From Earliella scabrosa (Eukaryota; Basidiomycota; Agaricomycetes; Polyporales; Polyporaceae): DNA of 64,000 nt. The stretch is from NCBI GenBank assembly GCA_022605405.1, contig JABYQQ010000041.1:1-64000 (forward strand), given 5' to 3'. Below are positions 63,580 to 64,000 of the stretch, piece by piece. The stretch's first letter is position 1. Each line of letters begins with the position of its first letter. The notes beneath the pieces are model-generated. The model ran no database searches, was not told the origin of the DNA, and worked only from the letters and a program-made list of their open reading frames with translations. The translations under genes were made by a program, and so were the position numbers.

Positions 63580-64000
63580 ATGTTCTCCAAGGCTTTCTTG
63601 CCGATCCTCTCTCTTGCTCTTGCCGTCTCTGCTGCACCATCCGTACACAAGCGCGCAGACTGCAGCAACGGCCGTACTGCCAACGATGCGAAGGCACGTT
63701 CATTATTTTCCTGCCTTGGGCTTGGGCTAATGACCATGTATTGGTCTCGCAGTGCTGCATCTGGTTCGAAGTCCTCGATGACATCCAAGAGAACCTGTGA
63801 GTACAATGTCCCATCATCCGGCCTTGCTCCGTATTGAGGACGACTTCAGCTTTGAGGGGGCCCAATGTGGTAGGTCTAGTTGCAACTCCAAGATGCAGCC
63901 CCATAGCAGCTGACTTGGGTCGACAACAGGCGAGGAAGCCCACGAAGCACTCCGAGTGAGTATGACATGTGGCCACAAGTATTTCAACACTTACCTCGCG
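63580..64000 (+). CDS. Class II heme peroxidase (Mn/versatile/lignin type), 5' part
   Basis: Partial, cut by the window end. Exons so far: 63580-63693, 63753-63796, 63850-63869, 63930-63955. The protein begins MFSKAFLPILSLALAVSA (signal peptide), a KR processing site, then [43 protein letters not shown], the conserved start of secreted lignin-modifying peroxidases, just before the distal-histidine helix. The first intron needs a GC donor (AAG|GCACGT); the nearby GT donor leads to a stop. Exons of 20 and 26 nt are usual for this family. The Mn site and catalytic tryptophan that separate MnP, VP and LiP lie beyond the window. Confidence 0.9.

Noticed and set aside
1..64000. CRISPR arrays, prophage or bacterial operons
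   Set aside because: No regularly spaced repeats of suitable length and no prokaryotic gene structure; all genes are intron-bearing eukaryotic.

Overview
The window is nuclear DNA of a filamentous basidiomycete, most likely a wood-decaying agaricomycete (polypore-like). The evidence is many 50-90 bp GT-AG introns, FunK1-type fungal kinases, agaricomycete F-box families, two heme-thiolate peroxidases, and the start of a class II (lignin-type) peroxidase gene at the right edge. There are no CRISPR arrays, phage genes or bacterial operons.

Layout. 1-15 kb: a decaying cluster of three FunK1 kinase genes on the minus strand. The first is split by a very young Ty1/copia element (1099-7633; 580-bp LTRs differing at one base; target duplication GGCGG). 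The second is cut off on its 5' side at a repeat-like terminus. The third (12129-14775) is intact. 15.7-17.6 kb: an F-box-like gene. 18.8-29.1 kb: a 10.25-kb Ty3/gypsy chromovirus with identical 204-bp LTRs and target duplication GTCTT. Its gag-protease and pol frames are the same frame separated by one UGA in a strong readthrough context, and it carries a third gene of unknown function after pol. 29-37 kb: a one-pass membrane protein, an Sds3/Dep1-like histone-deacetylase-complex subunit, and an F-box protein. 37-41 kb: a heme-thiolate peroxidase, URM1 and the RCF1/HIG1 respiratory factor. 41-48 kb: an F-box protein with an oversized intron, an APH-like phosphotransferase and a frameshifted FunK1 copy. 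48-53 kb: SFM1 methyltransferase with a 10-nt microexon, an intron-containing tRNA-Lys(CUU), a second heme-thiolate peroxidase and a Nudix hydrolase. 53.7-61.7 kb: an 18-exon S41 peptidase, a protein kinase and the exopolyphosphatase PPX1. 61.7-64 kb: a long spacer and the class II peroxidase, cut by the window end.

Functionally this is ordinary housekeeping (tRNA thiolation/urmylation, ribosomal protein methylation, respiratory supercomplexes, chromatin, polyphosphate) interleaved with lineage-specific families (FunK1, F-box, peroxidases) and two retrotransposons that look recently active. Exon boundaries were derived by hand from splice sites, phase and family conservation. Those with phase checks are the reliable ones.
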